DNA of 32,584 bases from Planctomycetota bacterium (GCA_021413805.1 JAIOPR010000042.1:1-32584); one strand, 5' to 3'. Positions 23,368-32,511 are shown, counted from the first letter of the stretch. The notes: generated by a model from the sequence alone, not told the origin. Program-made: numbers and translations.

Positions 23368-24138
23368 TTAGCCGAATTTTCCGGACACGTAGTCTTCGGT
23401 TTCGCGCTTCTTCGGCCGCTGGAAGATCTCGCCCGTCGGGCCCTCTTCGACAATCTTCCCCATGAGGAAAAACGCGGTCCGGTCGCTGCAGCGCGCGGCC
23501 TGCTGCAGGTTGTGGGTGACGATGACGATGGTGTACTGCTTGCGGAGGTCGCGGACGGTTTCCTCGATTTTTGCGGTCGAGATCGGGTCGAGCGCGCTGG
23601 CGGGCTCGTCCATGAGGATGATCTCGGGGTCGTTCGCGAGCGTGCGCGCGATGCAGAGCCGCTGCTGCTGCCCGCCGGACATGTCGATCGCCGAGCGGTC
23701 CAGGCGGTTCTTCGCTTCTTCCCACATGTCCGCCTGCCGCAGCGCCCGCTCCAGGATGCGTTCCAGCGCCGCCTTGTCCCGCACGCCGGCCATGCGCGGC
23801 CCGAAGGTCACGTTCTCGCGGATCGTCATCGGGAACGGGTTGGATTTCTGGAAGACCATGCCGACTTTCTTGCGAAGCGCTTCCAGCGAAGTGCGGGGAT
23901 CGGCGATGTCTTCGCCGTCAACGAGGACGCGGCCGGACATACGGAAGCCGGGGATGACGTCGTTCATGCGGTTGAGGCAGCGGAGGAACGTGGACTTGCC
24001 GCAGCCGGAGGGGCCGATGAAGGCGGTGACCTGGCGGGCCGGGATGTCGAGGGAGACGTCCTTGAGTGCGTGATGATCGCCGTACGAGGCGTCGAGGTTG
24101 CGGATCGAGAGGGCGATGGTGTCGGTGCTCGTGGTCAC
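23368..24138 (-). CDS. pstB: PstB, phosphate ABC transporter ATP-binding protein
   Basis: This 256-aa ATPase has Walker [10 protein letters not shown] (42-50), the Q-loop [12 protein letters not shown], signature DMSGGQQQR, Walker [14 protein letters not shown] and the H-loop [11 protein letters not shown]. The sequence PFPMTI and the run [12 protein letters not shown] are typical of PstB. It starts with GTG 24138, which overlaps the pstA stop (GTGA). It drives phosphate import through PstC-PstA at the inner membrane. Confidence 0.97.
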   Translation of the reverse strand: MTTSTDTIALSIRNLDASYGDHHALKDVSLDIPARQVTAFIGPSGCGKSTFLRCLNRMNDVIPGFRMSGRVLVDGEDIADPRTSLEALRKKVGMVFQKSNPFPMTIRENVTFGPRMAGVRDKAALERILERALRQADMWEEAKNRLDRSAIDMSGGQQQRLCIARTLANDPEIILMDEPASALDPISTAKIEETVRDLRKQYTIVIVTHNLQQAARCSDRTAFFLMGKIVEEGPTGEIFQRPKKRETEDYVSGKFG

Positions 24139-25733
24139 AGGGCGGACCCCCGGAAGCGTTTCTTGAGGCGGTTACGGAGGATGATCGCGACGAGGTTGAG
24201 GGCGAGGACGAGGAGGAGCAGCGCGAGGGTGCTGGCGTAGGTCATGGGTTTCGCGGCCTCGACGTTGGGCGACTGCATCGAGACGTCGTAGATGTGGAAG
24301 CCGAGGTGCGTGAACTTGCGGTCGAGGTGGAAGAACGGGAACGCGGAATCGACGAGGGGCTGGGGCGCGAGTTTCACGGCGGCGCCGAGCACCATGAGCG
24401 GCGCGACTTCGCCCGCGCCTCTTCCGATGGCGAGGATCATGCCGGTGAGGATCCCGGGCATGGCCTGCGGGAGCACGACGTGGCGGATCGTCTGCCAGCG
24501 TGTCGCCCCGAGCGCCATGGCGCCGTCGCGGCTCGCCTGCGAAACCGAACGGAGGCCTTCGGTCGCGGCGACGATGACGACGGGGACGGTGAGAAGCGCG
24601 AGGGTCAGGGCGCCCCAGAGGATCCCGCCTGTCCCGAACGTCGGGTGCCCGCGGTCCGCGAAGAACGCGCGGTCGATTCCCGCGCCGATCGTGTAGACAA
24701 AGAGGCCAAGGCCGAAGATGCCGAAGACGATGGAAGGGACGCCGGCGAGGTTCGCGATCGCGAGGCGGACGAGCTGGAGGAGGCGGCCTTCGCGGGCGTA
24801 CTCGTTCAGGTAGATCGCGGCGACTACGCCGAGCGGGACGGCCGCCAGCGTCATGACGACGACGAGAAAGAGGGTCCCCATGATGATGGGGAGGATTCCC
24901 CCCTCGGTGTTCGACTCGCGCGGCCGGGTGGACACGAACTGCCACGCCTGGGTGAGGTAGTGTCCCAGCTTCGCGAAGACTCCCATCGAGTTGGGCGCCC
25001 ACGCGCCGATTACGTTCACCGCGGGTGTCAGGACCACCGAGCCGTCGGACTGCCGCCACTCGATCGTGATCGCGCTCCCTTCGGCTTCAAGCTCCTTCCT
25101 GCGCTTCTCCAGCGACGCCAGCTGCGACCGGTCGCGGGCGATGTTCATCTCGTCCCGCACGGCTTCCAGCCTCGAACGCAGGTCGGCCCCGCGCGAGAGC
25201 GCTTCGGAAATTGAAACCGCGCCCTTGACGGCCCCCAGGGTGCCGTAGAGGCGACCGTATTCGGAACGGTCCACGACCCAGGCGTCGCGGGGGAAGGATT
25301 CGGCGGCGACATCGAGGTCGTCGACCCAGAGGAAGTCATTGGAGCCTGTGACTTCGCGGTGGCCGACGCGGAGGAGGCGGCGGCCGATGTGGGTGTTGCG
25401 GCCGGGAAGCTGCTTTTCGCCGCGGTCGCGGACTTCGCCGAGAAGGATCGAGCCGTCCTGGCGACGAAGCTCCACGATGCGGGAGGGCCAGAACTGCCCG
25501 AGTCCTTCGACGAAAGTGATGGAGAGGATGCCGACGAGCATGGCGGCGACGACGACGAGCCCGGCGGCGGTGGACCAGATCCAGGGGCGGCCGTGATTGC
25601 GGCTGGCGGGCTGGAAGACGGAGCCGGGTGCCGGAGTCGAATCGGAAGGCGCGGGAGGCGGCAGGGGCGGCGGCATTTCCGGCGCGCCGCGCTTCGTGGC
25701 CGCCGATCCTTCGAGGAGCTCAATTCCGTCCAT
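24135..25733 (-). CDS. pstA: PstA, phosphate ABC transporter permease (long form)
   Basis: The start is ATG 25733 ([16 protein letters not shown]), preceded by GGAGG at good spacing and overlapping pstC by 14 nt; the track's 25898 start lies within pstC. The protein is 532 aa, against roughly 280-300 for E. coli PstA. After a Pro-rich N-terminus there is one transmembrane helix (about residues 50-75), then a large periplasmic insertion of about 180 residues. The insertion includes a short coiled coil ([20 protein letters not shown]). The BPD permease domain with six helices follows, with the EAA-type loop [20 protein letters not shown]. Such long PstA proteins are known in several diderm phyla. 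It pairs with the long PstC. Confidence 0.93.
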   Translation of the reverse strand: MDGIELLEGSAATKRGAPEMPPPLPPPAPSDSTPAPGSVFQPASRNHGRPWIWSTAAGLVVVAAMLVGILSITFVEGLGQFWPSRIVELRRQDGSILLGEVRDRGEKQLPGRNTHIGRRLLRVGHREVTGSNDFLWVDDLDVAAESFPRDAWVVDRSEYGRLYGTLGAVKGAVSISEALSRGADLRSRLEAVRDEMNIARDRSQLASLEKRRKELEAEGSAITIEWRQSDGSVVLTPAVNVIGAWAPNSMGVFAKLGHYLTQAWQFVSTRPRESNTEGGILPIIMGTLFLVVVMTLAAVPLGVVAAIYLNEYAREGRLLQLVRLAIANLAGVPSIVFGIFGLGLFVYTIGAGIDRAFFADRGHPTFGTGGILWGALTLALLTVPVVIVAATEGLRSVSQASRDGAMALGATRWQTIRHVVLPQAMPGILTGMILAIGRGAGEVAPLMVLGAAVKLAPQPLVDSAFPFFHLDRKFTHLGFHIYDVSMQSPNVEAAKPMTYASTLALLLLVLALNLVAIILRNRLKKRFRGSAL

Positions 25734-27972
25734 ATTTCCTCCGGAGGCGCGTCCCGACGATTTCAGCCACGGTGTTGAGCGCGGCGGTGAACCCGAACAG
25801 GAGAAGGCCGGTGAGGAAGAGCACGCGGTAGAGTGAGCCGCCGACGGGCGCTTCGGGGATTTCGATCGCCATCGCGGCGGACATCGTGCGCATTCCATTC
25901 CACGGCGCAGGATCGAGGATCGGGGTGTTTCCCGCGGCCATGACGACGATCATGGTTTCACCGGCGGCTCGCCCGAGGCCGAGCACGGAAGCGGCGAACA
26001 GCCCGGAAGCGGCGGCGGGGAGGATGACGTGGCGGACGGTCTGCCACCGCGTGGCACCGAGGGCCAGCGAGGCGGTGGTCATGGAAGCGGGGACGTTGGC
26101 GAGAGCGTCCTCGGCGATCGTGAACACGACGGGGATGACCGCAAATCCCAGCGCGACGCCGACCATGAACCCGTTGCGCAGGTCGTAGTGAATATGGAGC
26201 TTCTCGAACAGCCACTGCCGGAAATCGCCGTGGAACAATCCGCGCTCGACAGGGCCGGAAAGCGCTGTGGCGAGCGCGACGGTCGCCAGCAGGGTGACGA
26301 GGGCGCCGGCGAGCTCGAGGCCGGGGACCGGCCGCGCGCCCGGTTTTTCGGTGAGGCGCCCGCCAAGGGCGACGATTCCCGCGAACACGAACGGGAACAG
26401 CGTCCCCCCGACGAAAATCCCGCAGAGCGCCCGCTCGGCGAGCGGAGCGAGCCACAGCGCCGCCACCATGCCGACCACCACGCTCGGGATCCCCGCCATC
26501 AGCTCGATCGCCGGCTTGACCCACGACCTCAGGCTCGCCGGGGCGAAGCGCGAAACGTAAATCGCCGCGGCGAAGGCCACGGGGATCGAGAACAGAAGCG
26601 CGTACAGCGTTCCCTTCAGCGTCCCGAAAATCAGCGGCCACAGCGAATACTTGGGCTCCGATTCCTGCGTCCCCGAGCTCGACTGCCAGACCAGCTCCGG
26701 TTCCGGGTAGCTCTCGTACCAGAGCGGGGCGAAGAGAGCCCGCGCCGTGACGTCGGGGTAGGGATTCTGGATCGTCCAGGTCCGCAAGCCGTCGTGCCAC
26801 GCCCCCAGCTCGCTTCCTGTGCCCCCGAACGCCACCCGCTTCGCCGGAAGCGGCACGGGCGGCTCGATCGCGATGTTCCGCTGCTCCGTGGTCCCGTGGT
26901 AGACCGCGACGCCGCCCGAAGCGTCCCCGGCCGCGAAGCACTTGTTTCGCGGGCTCGCAGCGACCGAGGTCGCCGCGGCGTGGAGGGCGGGGAACGTGCG
27001 GGCCTTGAGGAAGAGCAGTCCTCCGGGGGTCACGCGGACAGGTCCGTCCTTGGTCACGTGCTTCGAGTGGTCCTGGTCGCGGACGACCACCGATTTCCCC
27101 GCCGGCACCCGGTCGCCCAGGACCTGCGCTTCTGTGCTGCCCGAATTCGTGAGCGTCACATGCCGCACACGCATCCAGCCGAGCACGGCGCCGCGGTCGT
27201 CCGCGGTGACGAGGGTTTCGTCGCCGAGGAGGAACGCGAGGGCCGTGATGCGGCTGCTGGCCGCGGGAAGCGTCTGGGTCCTGCGAGTCTCGGTCAGGTC
27301 CTCGACGTTCCAGATTTCGACTTCGCCGGAGTTGCGCGCGACTGCCAGGGTTTTTGCGTCGTTGGAGAGTGTGATGGCGATCGCGTCGCTGATTTCGAGC
27401 GGTGTCTCCACCGCGTCGCCGAGCCCGGCCGGGCCGCACACCGTGACGATCCCGCCGGCGAGCCGCGCCAGCTTTCCGTGCCCTTCACCGTCCCGGGCCG
27501 CGCAGATCGAGTCCGGCCGTACGGCCGAAAACGTCTGTTCGTCCAGGGCCAGCGCCGCCACCGCGCCGTCGACGCGCTTCTCCACCCGGACCAGCGCAAA
27601 CCGGCCGTCGTCGAACACGATTCCCGTCGTCCGCGAAATGCCGGCGTTCGCCGCGGCCACCGGGCGCGCCTTTGCGTATCCCGGGATTTCGACCTTCACC
27701 GGGCTTCCGTTTTCGAGCCGCCATACCCCTTCACCCGTCACCCACCACGGCTCGGCGGTCCCTTCAACGAAATCCATCGCGAGGCAGGCCGCCTTGTCCC
27801 CCCGGACGACAGCGACCGAAGCGCGCGCCGGGAGAAAGAGGGGGATGGCCACGTAGGCGAGAAAGACGAGGATGCCGAGCACGCAGCACACCACCAGCAA
27901 TCCAGCGCCGGGGATCACTTTCGCGGCGATGCGATCCAGGACGATCGCCTTCAGGTTGGGTTGGTGGGCCAT
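25720..27972 (-). CDS. pstC: PstC, phosphate ABC transporter permease with periplasmic propeller-like insertion
   Basis: The protein is 750 aa, more than twice the E. coli PstC length. One transmembrane helix (about 22-47) leads into about 390 periplasmic residues with WD40/propeller-like repeats (VEIWNVEDLTETRRTQ; ITALAFLLGDETLVTADDRG). The permease domain (about 450-745) then follows, with WPLIFGTLKGTLYALLFSIP, GIPSVVVGMVAALWLAP and the EAA loop [17 protein letters not shown]. It imports phosphate together with PstA, PstB and PstS. The start at ATG 27972 has no visible Shine-Dalgarno site; instead a 13-bp hairpin lies 12 nt upstream. The function of the periplasmic insertion is not established. 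Confidence 0.94.
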   Translation of the reverse strand: MAHQPNLKAIVLDRIAAKVIPGAGLLVVCCVLGILVFLAYVAIPLFLPARASVAVVRGDKAACLAMDFVEGTAEPWWVTGEGVWRLENGSPVKVEIPGYAKARPVAAANAGISRTTGIVFDDGRFALVRVEKRVDGAVAALALDEQTFSAVRPDSICAARDGEGHGKLARLAGGIVTVCGPAGLGDAVETPLEISDAIAITLSNDAKTLAVARNSGEVEIWNVEDLTETRRTQTLPAASSRITALAFLLGDETLVTADDRGAVLGWMRVRHVTLTNSGSTEAQVLGDRVPAGKSVVVRDQDHSKHVTKDGPVRVTPGGLLFLKARTFPALHAAATSVAASPRNKCFAAGDASGGVAVYHGTTEQRNIAIEPPVPLPAKRVAFGGTGSELGAWHDGLRTWTIQNPYPDVTARALFAPLWYESYPEPELVWQSSSGTQESEPKYSLWPLIFGTLKGTLYALLFSIPVAFAAAIYVSRFAPASLRSWVKPAIELMAGIPSVVVGMVAALWLAPLAERALCGIFVGGTLFPFVFAGIVALGGRLTEKPGARPVPGLELAGALVTLLATVALATALSGPVERGLFHGDFRQWLFEKLHIHYDLRNGFMVGVALGFAVIPVVFTIAEDALANVPASMTTASLALGATRWQTVRHVILPAAASGLFAASVLGLGRAAGETMIVVMAAGNTPILDPAPWNGMRTMSAAMAIEIPEAPVGGSLYRVLFLTGLLLFGFTAALNTVAEIVGTRLRRKYGRN

Positions 27973-27983
27973 GGCTGGAGGAA

Positions 27984-28014
27984 GCAGGGGCCGGGATCTT
28001 CTCCCGGCCCCTGC
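27984..28014 (-). other. Strong intergenic hairpin between pstS and pstC
   Basis: A perfect 13-bp inverted repeat, GCAGGGGCCGGGA (27984-27996) with TCCCGGCCCCTGC (28002-28014), has a 5-nt loop. It starts 7 nt after the pstS stop and ends 12 nt before the pstC ATG on the minus strand. No T-run follows. It probably acts as a partial terminator or mRNA 3'-end stabiliser, making pstS more abundant than the permease genes, as is common for binding-protein genes. Confidence 0.72.
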
Positions 28015-28020
28015 GTTGCC

Positions 28021-29010
28021 CTACTTGTTCAGCTTCTCCAGCTCTTTCGCCACGATGGCGGGCGGAAGAGGCATGTAGCCGTCCTTGACGGCGATCTCCT
28101 GTCCTTCGTGCGACAGGATGAATTTCACGTACTCGCGGACGACCGCGTCCGGGCCTTTGCCGGGCGGGTTGTCGATGTACACGAGGAGGTAACGGGCGAG
28201 GGGGTACTTGCCGGACAGCGCGTTCTCGTAGGTCGGCTTGAAGACCTTGTCCGAGAATGTCTTGGCCAGCGGGATGGCGCGGACGCCCGGCGTGATGTAG
28301 CCGATGCCGCCGTAACCGATCCCGTAGAGGTCCTCAGCGACGCCCTGCACCACCGCGGCGGTGCCGGGCTGCTCCTTGACGGACGACTTGAAATCTCCCT
28401 TGGCGAGGGCGTGCTCCTTGAAATAACCGTAGGTCCCGCTGGCGCTGTTGCGGCCGTACAGGCTGATCGGCTTGTTCGCCCAGTCGCCCGTCAGTCCCAG
28501 CTGGCCCCACGTCGTGATGTCTTCCGTGTACCCGGCCTTGCGCGTCTTCGAGAAGATCGCGTCCACAAGTTCCAGCGTCAGGTTCGCGAGCGGGTTGTCC
28601 TTGTGCACGACGACCGCGAGCGCATCGATCGACGTCTTGATCTCCAGCGGCTTCGCGCCCTTCTTCGACGTGTACGTGTCCAGTTCCTCCGGCTTCATCG
28701 GCCGGCTCATCGGGCCGATGTTCGACGTCCCCGCGGCCAGCGCGGGCGGCGCCGTCGCCGAGCCCTTGCCCTCGACGCTGACGTTCACCTCGGGGTAGAT
28801 CTTCTTGAACTCTTCCCCCCACAGCGTGGACATGTTCACCATCGTGTCCGACCCGACGACGTTCACGTTCCCGCGCACGCCGTCCACCTTGGCGTACTTG
28901 GCGATCGAGTCGTCCACCTTCACCGCATCCGTGCTGTCGGCCAGGACTGCCACCGTGGCCACCGAGCTTCCAAGAAGCGCGGAAAGCCAGAAACGACCGT
29001 TGAGCTTCAT
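28021..29010 (-). CDS. pstS: PstS, periplasmic phosphate-binding protein
   Basis: The best start is ATG 29010 (MKLNGRFWLSALLGSSVATV) with GGAGGA upstream, giving 329 aa; the track adds six residues. A signal peptide is followed by phosphate-binding segments NVVGSDTM, GTSNIGPMSRPM (the usual region of the binding Asp/Ser) and YGRNSASGTYGYF. It binds phosphate with high affinity in the periplasm and delivers it to PstC-PstA. It is the first gene of the operon. Its promoter has Pho-box-like repeats, so induction on phosphate starvation is expected. Confidence 0.96.
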   Translation of the reverse strand: MKLNGRFWLSALLGSSVATVAVLADSTDAVKVDDSIAKYAKVDGVRGNVNVVGSDTMVNMSTLWGEEFKKIYPEVNVSVEGKGSATAPPALAAGTSNIGPMSRPMKPEELDTYTSKKGAKPLEIKTSIDALAVVVHKDNPLANLTLELVDAIFSKTRKAGYTEDITTWGQLGLTGDWANKPISLYGRNSASGTYGYFKEHALAKGDFKSSVKEQPGTAAVVQGVAEDLYGIGYGGIGYITPGVRAIPLAKTFSDKVFKPTYENALSGKYPLARYLLVYIDNPPGKGPDAVVREYVKFILSHEGQEIAVKDGYMPLPPAIVAKELEKLNK

Positions 29011-29044
29011 CTTTCTTCCTCCAATCAATGGGTTGTTGGAGGGG

Positions 29045-29098
29045 ACGGTAGGCGCCGAGGGTGAAGCGCGTGTGTAGCGATGGTTAAGGTCGGGTAAA
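29045..29098 (-). promoter_or_regulatory. Pho-box-like promoter of the pst operon
   Basis: On the minus strand, TTTACC (29098-29093), TTAACC (29087-29082), TACACA (29076-29071) and TTCACC (29065-29060) recur exactly every 11 bp. After 9 nt comes TACCGT (29050-29045), a plausible -10, leaving 34 nt to the pstS ATG. The array overlaps the last codons and stop of the upstream DUF2238 gene. The porin promoter has the same arrangement. Confidence 0.72.
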
Positions 29099-29731
29099 TT
29101 CCGGCGCCTTGACGGGGGCGGGGGCGAGATTCGCCAGCTGGGCGTCGTGGACGCGCGACAGCGCCACCTGCGCCGTCATCGCGCCGATGAACGCCGTGAA
29201 CATGTCCCATTGCGTGTCCCAGGGGTCTCCCTGGGTCCCGAGGAATGCCTCCGCGGCCGTGCCGCTCGCGACGGCCGTCCACCACTCGATGAACTCATAG
29301 ACGGCGCTGAACGCCAGGCAGACGCTGGTGACGAGGACAAAGAGCCATTTGCCGCGGCGAAGCGGCGAGGTGCGGAGGAGCAGTTCGCGGACGAGGATGG
29401 CGGGGACGAAGCCCTGGGCGAAATGACCGAGGCGGTCATAGGGGTTGCGGGAGAGGTGCAGGAGGTCTCGCACCCAGTACCCCGGCGGGACCTCTGCGTA
29501 GGTATACCGTCCCCCGACCATCAGGATCATCCCGTGGATCGTGAGCAGGACGCACACCAGCGGCGTCAGCGGGAATCGTTTCCGCGTCGCGATCAGGATC
29601 GGGGCCCCGATCAGCGCCGGCGCGACCTCGAGGAACCACGTGAAACGGTCCTTCGGGTGGATCCCGGACCACACCAGCACCGCGGCGGCAAGCGCCAGGA
29701 GGACCGGCAGGAGGCGGGGACTCTGCTTCAC
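29084..29731 (-). CDS. DUF2238 (YjdF-like) integral membrane protein
   Basis: The real product is about 215 aa. I chose GTG 29731 (VKQSPRLLPVLLALAAAVLV), which has AGGA about 10 nt upstream. ATG 29764 would overlap the divergent gene's start codon, and the track's 308-aa ORF runs far into it. The protein has about six transmembrane helices and DUF2238 features: YTYAEVPPGYW, NPYDRLGHFAQGFVPAIL, SAVYEFIEWWTA and GDPWDTQWDMFTAFIGA. The conserved His, Glu and Asp residues cluster near the membrane and could bind metal, but no function is established for the family. It lies directly upstream of pstS, and its 3' end is overlapped by the Pho box. Confidence 0.85.
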   Translation of the reverse strand: MKQSPRLLPVLLALAAAVLVWSGIHPKDRFTWFLEVAPALIGAPILIATRKRFPLTPLVCVLLTIHGMILMVGGRYTYAEVPPGYWVRDLLHLSRNPYDRLGHFAQGFVPAILVRELLLRTSPLRRGKWLFVLVTSVCLAFSAVYEFIEWWTAVASGTAAEAFLGTQGDPWDTQWDMFTAFIGAMTAQVALSRVHDAQLANLAPAPVKAPEFTRP

Positions 29732-29762
29732 TCGCGCGGATCCTACCCGTAGACTTCCCCGC

Positions 29763-31646
29763 ATGAGCGCAAAATGGACCGGACACTTCGAAGCACGGAC
29801 GGTGACGCCGGAAAATGCGGTGGCCTGCGTGAAGCGCGGTTCGCGCGTGTTTGTCGGCTCGGGGTGCGCGGAGCCGGTGCTCCTGGTGGCGGCGCTCGCG
29901 GAGCGGCCGGACGTCGAGGACGTCGAGGTCCTGCACATCATGACGGTCGGCCAGGCGCCGTACGCCAAGGCGACCCAGACGCGCCGCTTCAGGGCCAACG
30001 CATTCTTCATCGGCTCGAATGTCCGGGAAGCGGTGGCGCACGGTGCGGCGGACTACACGCCGATGTTCCTCTCGGAAATCCCGGGGCTGTTCCGGACGCG
30101 GCGCGCTCGGCTCGACGTCGCGCTGGTCTCGACGACGCTTCCCGACGCGCACGGGTTCGTGTCGCTGGGGGTGAGCGTGGACGTCGTGAAGGCCGCGGTC
30201 GAGTCGGCGGACATCGTGGTCGCGGAGGTCAACCCGACGATGCCGCGGACGCACGGGGCAAGCTTCGTGCACGTTTCGGACATCGATTTCTTCGTGCGCA
30301 ACGACGCCCCGATCCTCGAGTCGGCGCCCGACCCGGTCAATGAGGTCACGATGAAGATCGGGCAGTTCTGCGCGAGCCTCATCGATCACGGCGCGACGCT
30401 CCAGATGGGCATCGGCGGCATCCCGAACGCCGTCCTCGCGAACCTCGGCGACAAGCAGGACCTCGGCATCCACAGCGAAATGTTCTCCGACGGGATCATC
30501 GAGCTCATCGAAAACGGTGTCATCACCGGCCGCCGCAAGACCCTCCATCCGCGCAAAGTAGTCACTTCATTCTGCAAAGGCTCGCGCCGCCTCTACGACT
30601 ACGTCCACGACAACCCGCTCTTCGAGTTTCTCCCGACGGAGTTCGTCAACGACCCGTTCGTGATCGCGAAGAACAACGCCATGATTTCCATCAACTCCGC
30701 GCTCCAGGTGGACCTGACCGGGCAGGTCTGCGCCGATTCCATCGGCACCCGTTTCTATTCCGGCATCGGCGGCCAGGTCGATTTCATCCGCGGCGCCGCG
30801 CGTTCGCCCGGCGGGCGCAGCATCATCGCGATTGAATCCACGGCAAAGGGCGGCACCCTGTCGCGCATCGTCCCCGTCCTCGCCGAGGGCGCCGGCGTCG
30901 TGACGACCCGCGGCGACGTCCACACCGTCGTGACGGAATACGGGATTGCCGAGCTGAAGGGCCGCACCGTCCGCGAACGGACGCTCTCCCTGATCAGCAT
31001 CGCGCACCCGGATTTCCGCACCGACCTTCTCGCGGTCGCCAGGAACCGGAATCTCGTGGCTGCGGACCAGGTGCCGTGGCCGGCGAAAGGCCGGCCGTAC
31101 CCGGTCGAGCTCGAGGCACGTGAGATGGTCGGCGGCACCGAGGTCTTCCTGCGGCCGCTTCGCCCTGCCGACGAAAAGCTCCTGCGCGAGTTTTTCTACT
31201 CGCACTCGCCCGAGACCATTTACCAGCGCTACGGCGCGCCCCTGAAGTCGTTGACGCCGCGCCAGATCCAGGAGCAGTGTGCCCTCGACTACGACACCGA
31301 GATGGCGATCGCGGGGTTTGTGCACGACGGCGAAGGCGAACGCATCGTCGCCCTCGGCCGTTACGAATTCGACCGCGCCTCGGGCCTCGCCGACATCACC
31401 TTCACCGTCGCGGAGAATTTCCAGGGGCGCGGCCTGGGCACCTGGCTTTTCCAGCGGCTCGTCAAGGTCGCCCGCGAACGCGGCATCAAGGGCTTCACCG
31501 GCACCGTCCTCGCCGGCAACGTCCGCATGATGGGCATCTTCCACAAGAGCGGCGAGCCCGTGGAGTCGCGCCTCGAGGACGGACGGTATCGCGTGACGGT
31601 GATCTTCGAGAAAAACCGGGGTGAGACCGAGCCCGTGAGCCGTTAG
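29763..31646 (+). CDS. Acetyl-CoA hydrolase/CoA-transferase fused to GNAT acetyltransferase
   Basis: The protein is 627 aa. Residues 1 to about 435 match the acetyl-CoA hydrolase/4-hydroxybutyrate CoA-transferase family: GSGCAEP near the start, MGIGGIPNAV, the catalytic glutamate in IHSEMFSDGI (Glu239) and TTRGDVHTVVTEYGIAELKG. Residues of about 455-615 form a GNAT domain with EVFLRPLRPADE and the acetyl-CoA pyrophosphate loop QGRGLGTWLF (near 555). The first half moves CoA between acyl groups; the second may acetylate a protein lysine. Fusions of this kind exist in other bacteria. They might couple acyl-CoA turnover to acetylation, but that is inference. It is cytoplasmic. The start ATG 29763 has no clear ribosome site and lies 32 nt from the divergent gene's start. 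Confidence 0.9.
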   Translation: MSAKWTGHFEARTVTPENAVACVKRGSRVFVGSGCAEPVLLVAALAERPDVEDVEVLHIMTVGQAPYAKATQTRRFRANAFFIGSNVREAVAHGAADYTPMFLSEIPGLFRTRRARLDVALVSTTLPDAHGFVSLGVSVDVVKAAVESADIVVAEVNPTMPRTHGASFVHVSDIDFFVRNDAPILESAPDPVNEVTMKIGQFCASLIDHGATLQMGIGGIPNAVLANLGDKQDLGIHSEMFSDGIIELIENGVITGRRKTLHPRKVVTSFCKGSRRLYDYVHDNPLFEFLPTEFVNDPFVIAKNNAMISINSALQVDLTGQVCADSIGTRFYSGIGGQVDFIRGAARSPGGRSIIAIESTAKGGTLSRIVPVLAEGAGVVTTRGDVHTVVTEYGIAELKGRTVRERTLSLISIAHPDFRTDLLAVARNRNLVAADQVPWPAKGRPYPVELEAREMVGGTEVFLRPLRPADEKLLREFFYSHSPETIYQRYGAPLKSLTPRQIQEQCALDYDTEMAIAGFVHDGEGERIVALGRYEFDRASGLADITFTVAENFQGRGLGTWLFQRLVKVARERGIKGFTGTVLAGNVRMMGIFHKSGEPVESRLEDGRYRVTVIFEKNRGETEPVSR

Positions 31647-31656
31647 AGTTGGAGCG

Positions 31657-32511
31657 ATGAAGCGATTCTTTCCCGGTCTCGCCGCCACGCTCCTGCTGTT
31701 TCTCGCCGGCACCGCCTCCGCACAGCTCGTCGCGCACAACGCGGGCACGACGTCGCCCGAAACGCCGGTTCTGCGGCTGCAGGTCCGCGGAAGCGAATGG
31801 AAGTATTACTCGGAATACGAGGCAAGGGCGGAATTCACCTACGGCATCCACCCGCGGCTCGAGGCCTCGCTGAGCGTCCCGATCGCCTACAAGGACTTCG
31901 AGATCGGGAATGACGTGGTCTCGCTGGCCGGCCCGGGCGACGCTTCCGTCGATATGAAACTCAACGTCCTCAAGGAAGACGGCGTGATGACGTCCACGCG
32001 CGTCGCCGTGTTCGGGGGCGTGGAACTCCCGACCGGCCGCTGGAAGGAAACGCTCAACGGCGAACGGCTTCCGCGAAAACTCCAGCTCGGAAGCGGGACG
32101 TTCGATTTCTCCCTGGGCACTGCGTTCACCTACATCCAGGACCGGCACCGCGTCGCCATCGATGTATCGGGCCGTTACAGCTCCCAGAAGGGCGGCGTCC
32201 GCCCCGGGGCGCAGGTGCAGCTCAACGCCGCTTACTGGTTCCGGCTATTTCCGGCCTCGTTCGAGCCGGGACAGGCGGGCACCGAGCTGCGGCTCGTCCT
32301 CGACGCGTCCGCCGTCTACCGGGAACGCACCCGCGGCGAACCGGGCAACGATTCCGGCGTCCGCGTCTGGGTTTCTCCAGGGATCCAGTTCTACGCCACC
32401 ACCGCGCTTCTCTTCGAAGCCAACGGCTCCCTCCCCGCCTACGACGGCGTTGACGACCAGTTCGGTCACGCCCGAGTCGAATGGATGGCCGCCGTCAAAT
32501 TCCTCTTCTGA
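31657..32511 (+). CDS. Outer-membrane beta-barrel protein (transporter/PF13557-like)
   Basis: This 284-aa protein has a signal peptide (MKRFFPGLAATLLLFLAGTASA) followed by alternating amphipathic strands with turns: FTYGIHPRLEASLSVPIAY, FGGVELPTGRWKET and VWVSPGIQFYATTALLFEAN. It ends VKFLF with a C-terminal Phe, as outer-membrane barrels do. The phrase GVELPTG resembles the transporter/phenol-degradation barrel family (PF13557), whose members have no well-defined substrate. It starts 10 nt after the CoA-transferase fusion gene and is probably co-transcribed with it. Confidence 0.8.
   Translation: MKRFFPGLAATLLLFLAGTASAQLVAHNAGTTSPETPVLRLQVRGSEWKYYSEYEARAEFTYGIHPRLEASLSVPIAYKDFEIGNDVVSLAGPGDASVDMKLNVLKEDGVMTSTRVAVFGGVELPTGRWKETLNGERLPRKLQLGSGTFDFSLGTAFTYIQDRHRVAIDVSGRYSSQKGGVRPGAQVQLNAAYWFRLFPASFEPGQAGTELRLVLDASAVYRERTRGEPGNDSGVRVWVSPGIQFYATTALLFEANGSLPAYDGVDDQFGHARVEWMAAVKFLF

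Noticed and set aside
22661-23725. 354-aa PhoU with an N-terminal extension
   Set aside because: The first 127 residues read through pstB in another frame. ATG 23344 gives the standard PhoU length.
26029-29064. 1011-aa plus-strand ORF across pstC and pstS
   Set aside because: It lies antisense to well-supported pst genes and its translation is low-complexity Arg/Asp/His-rich.
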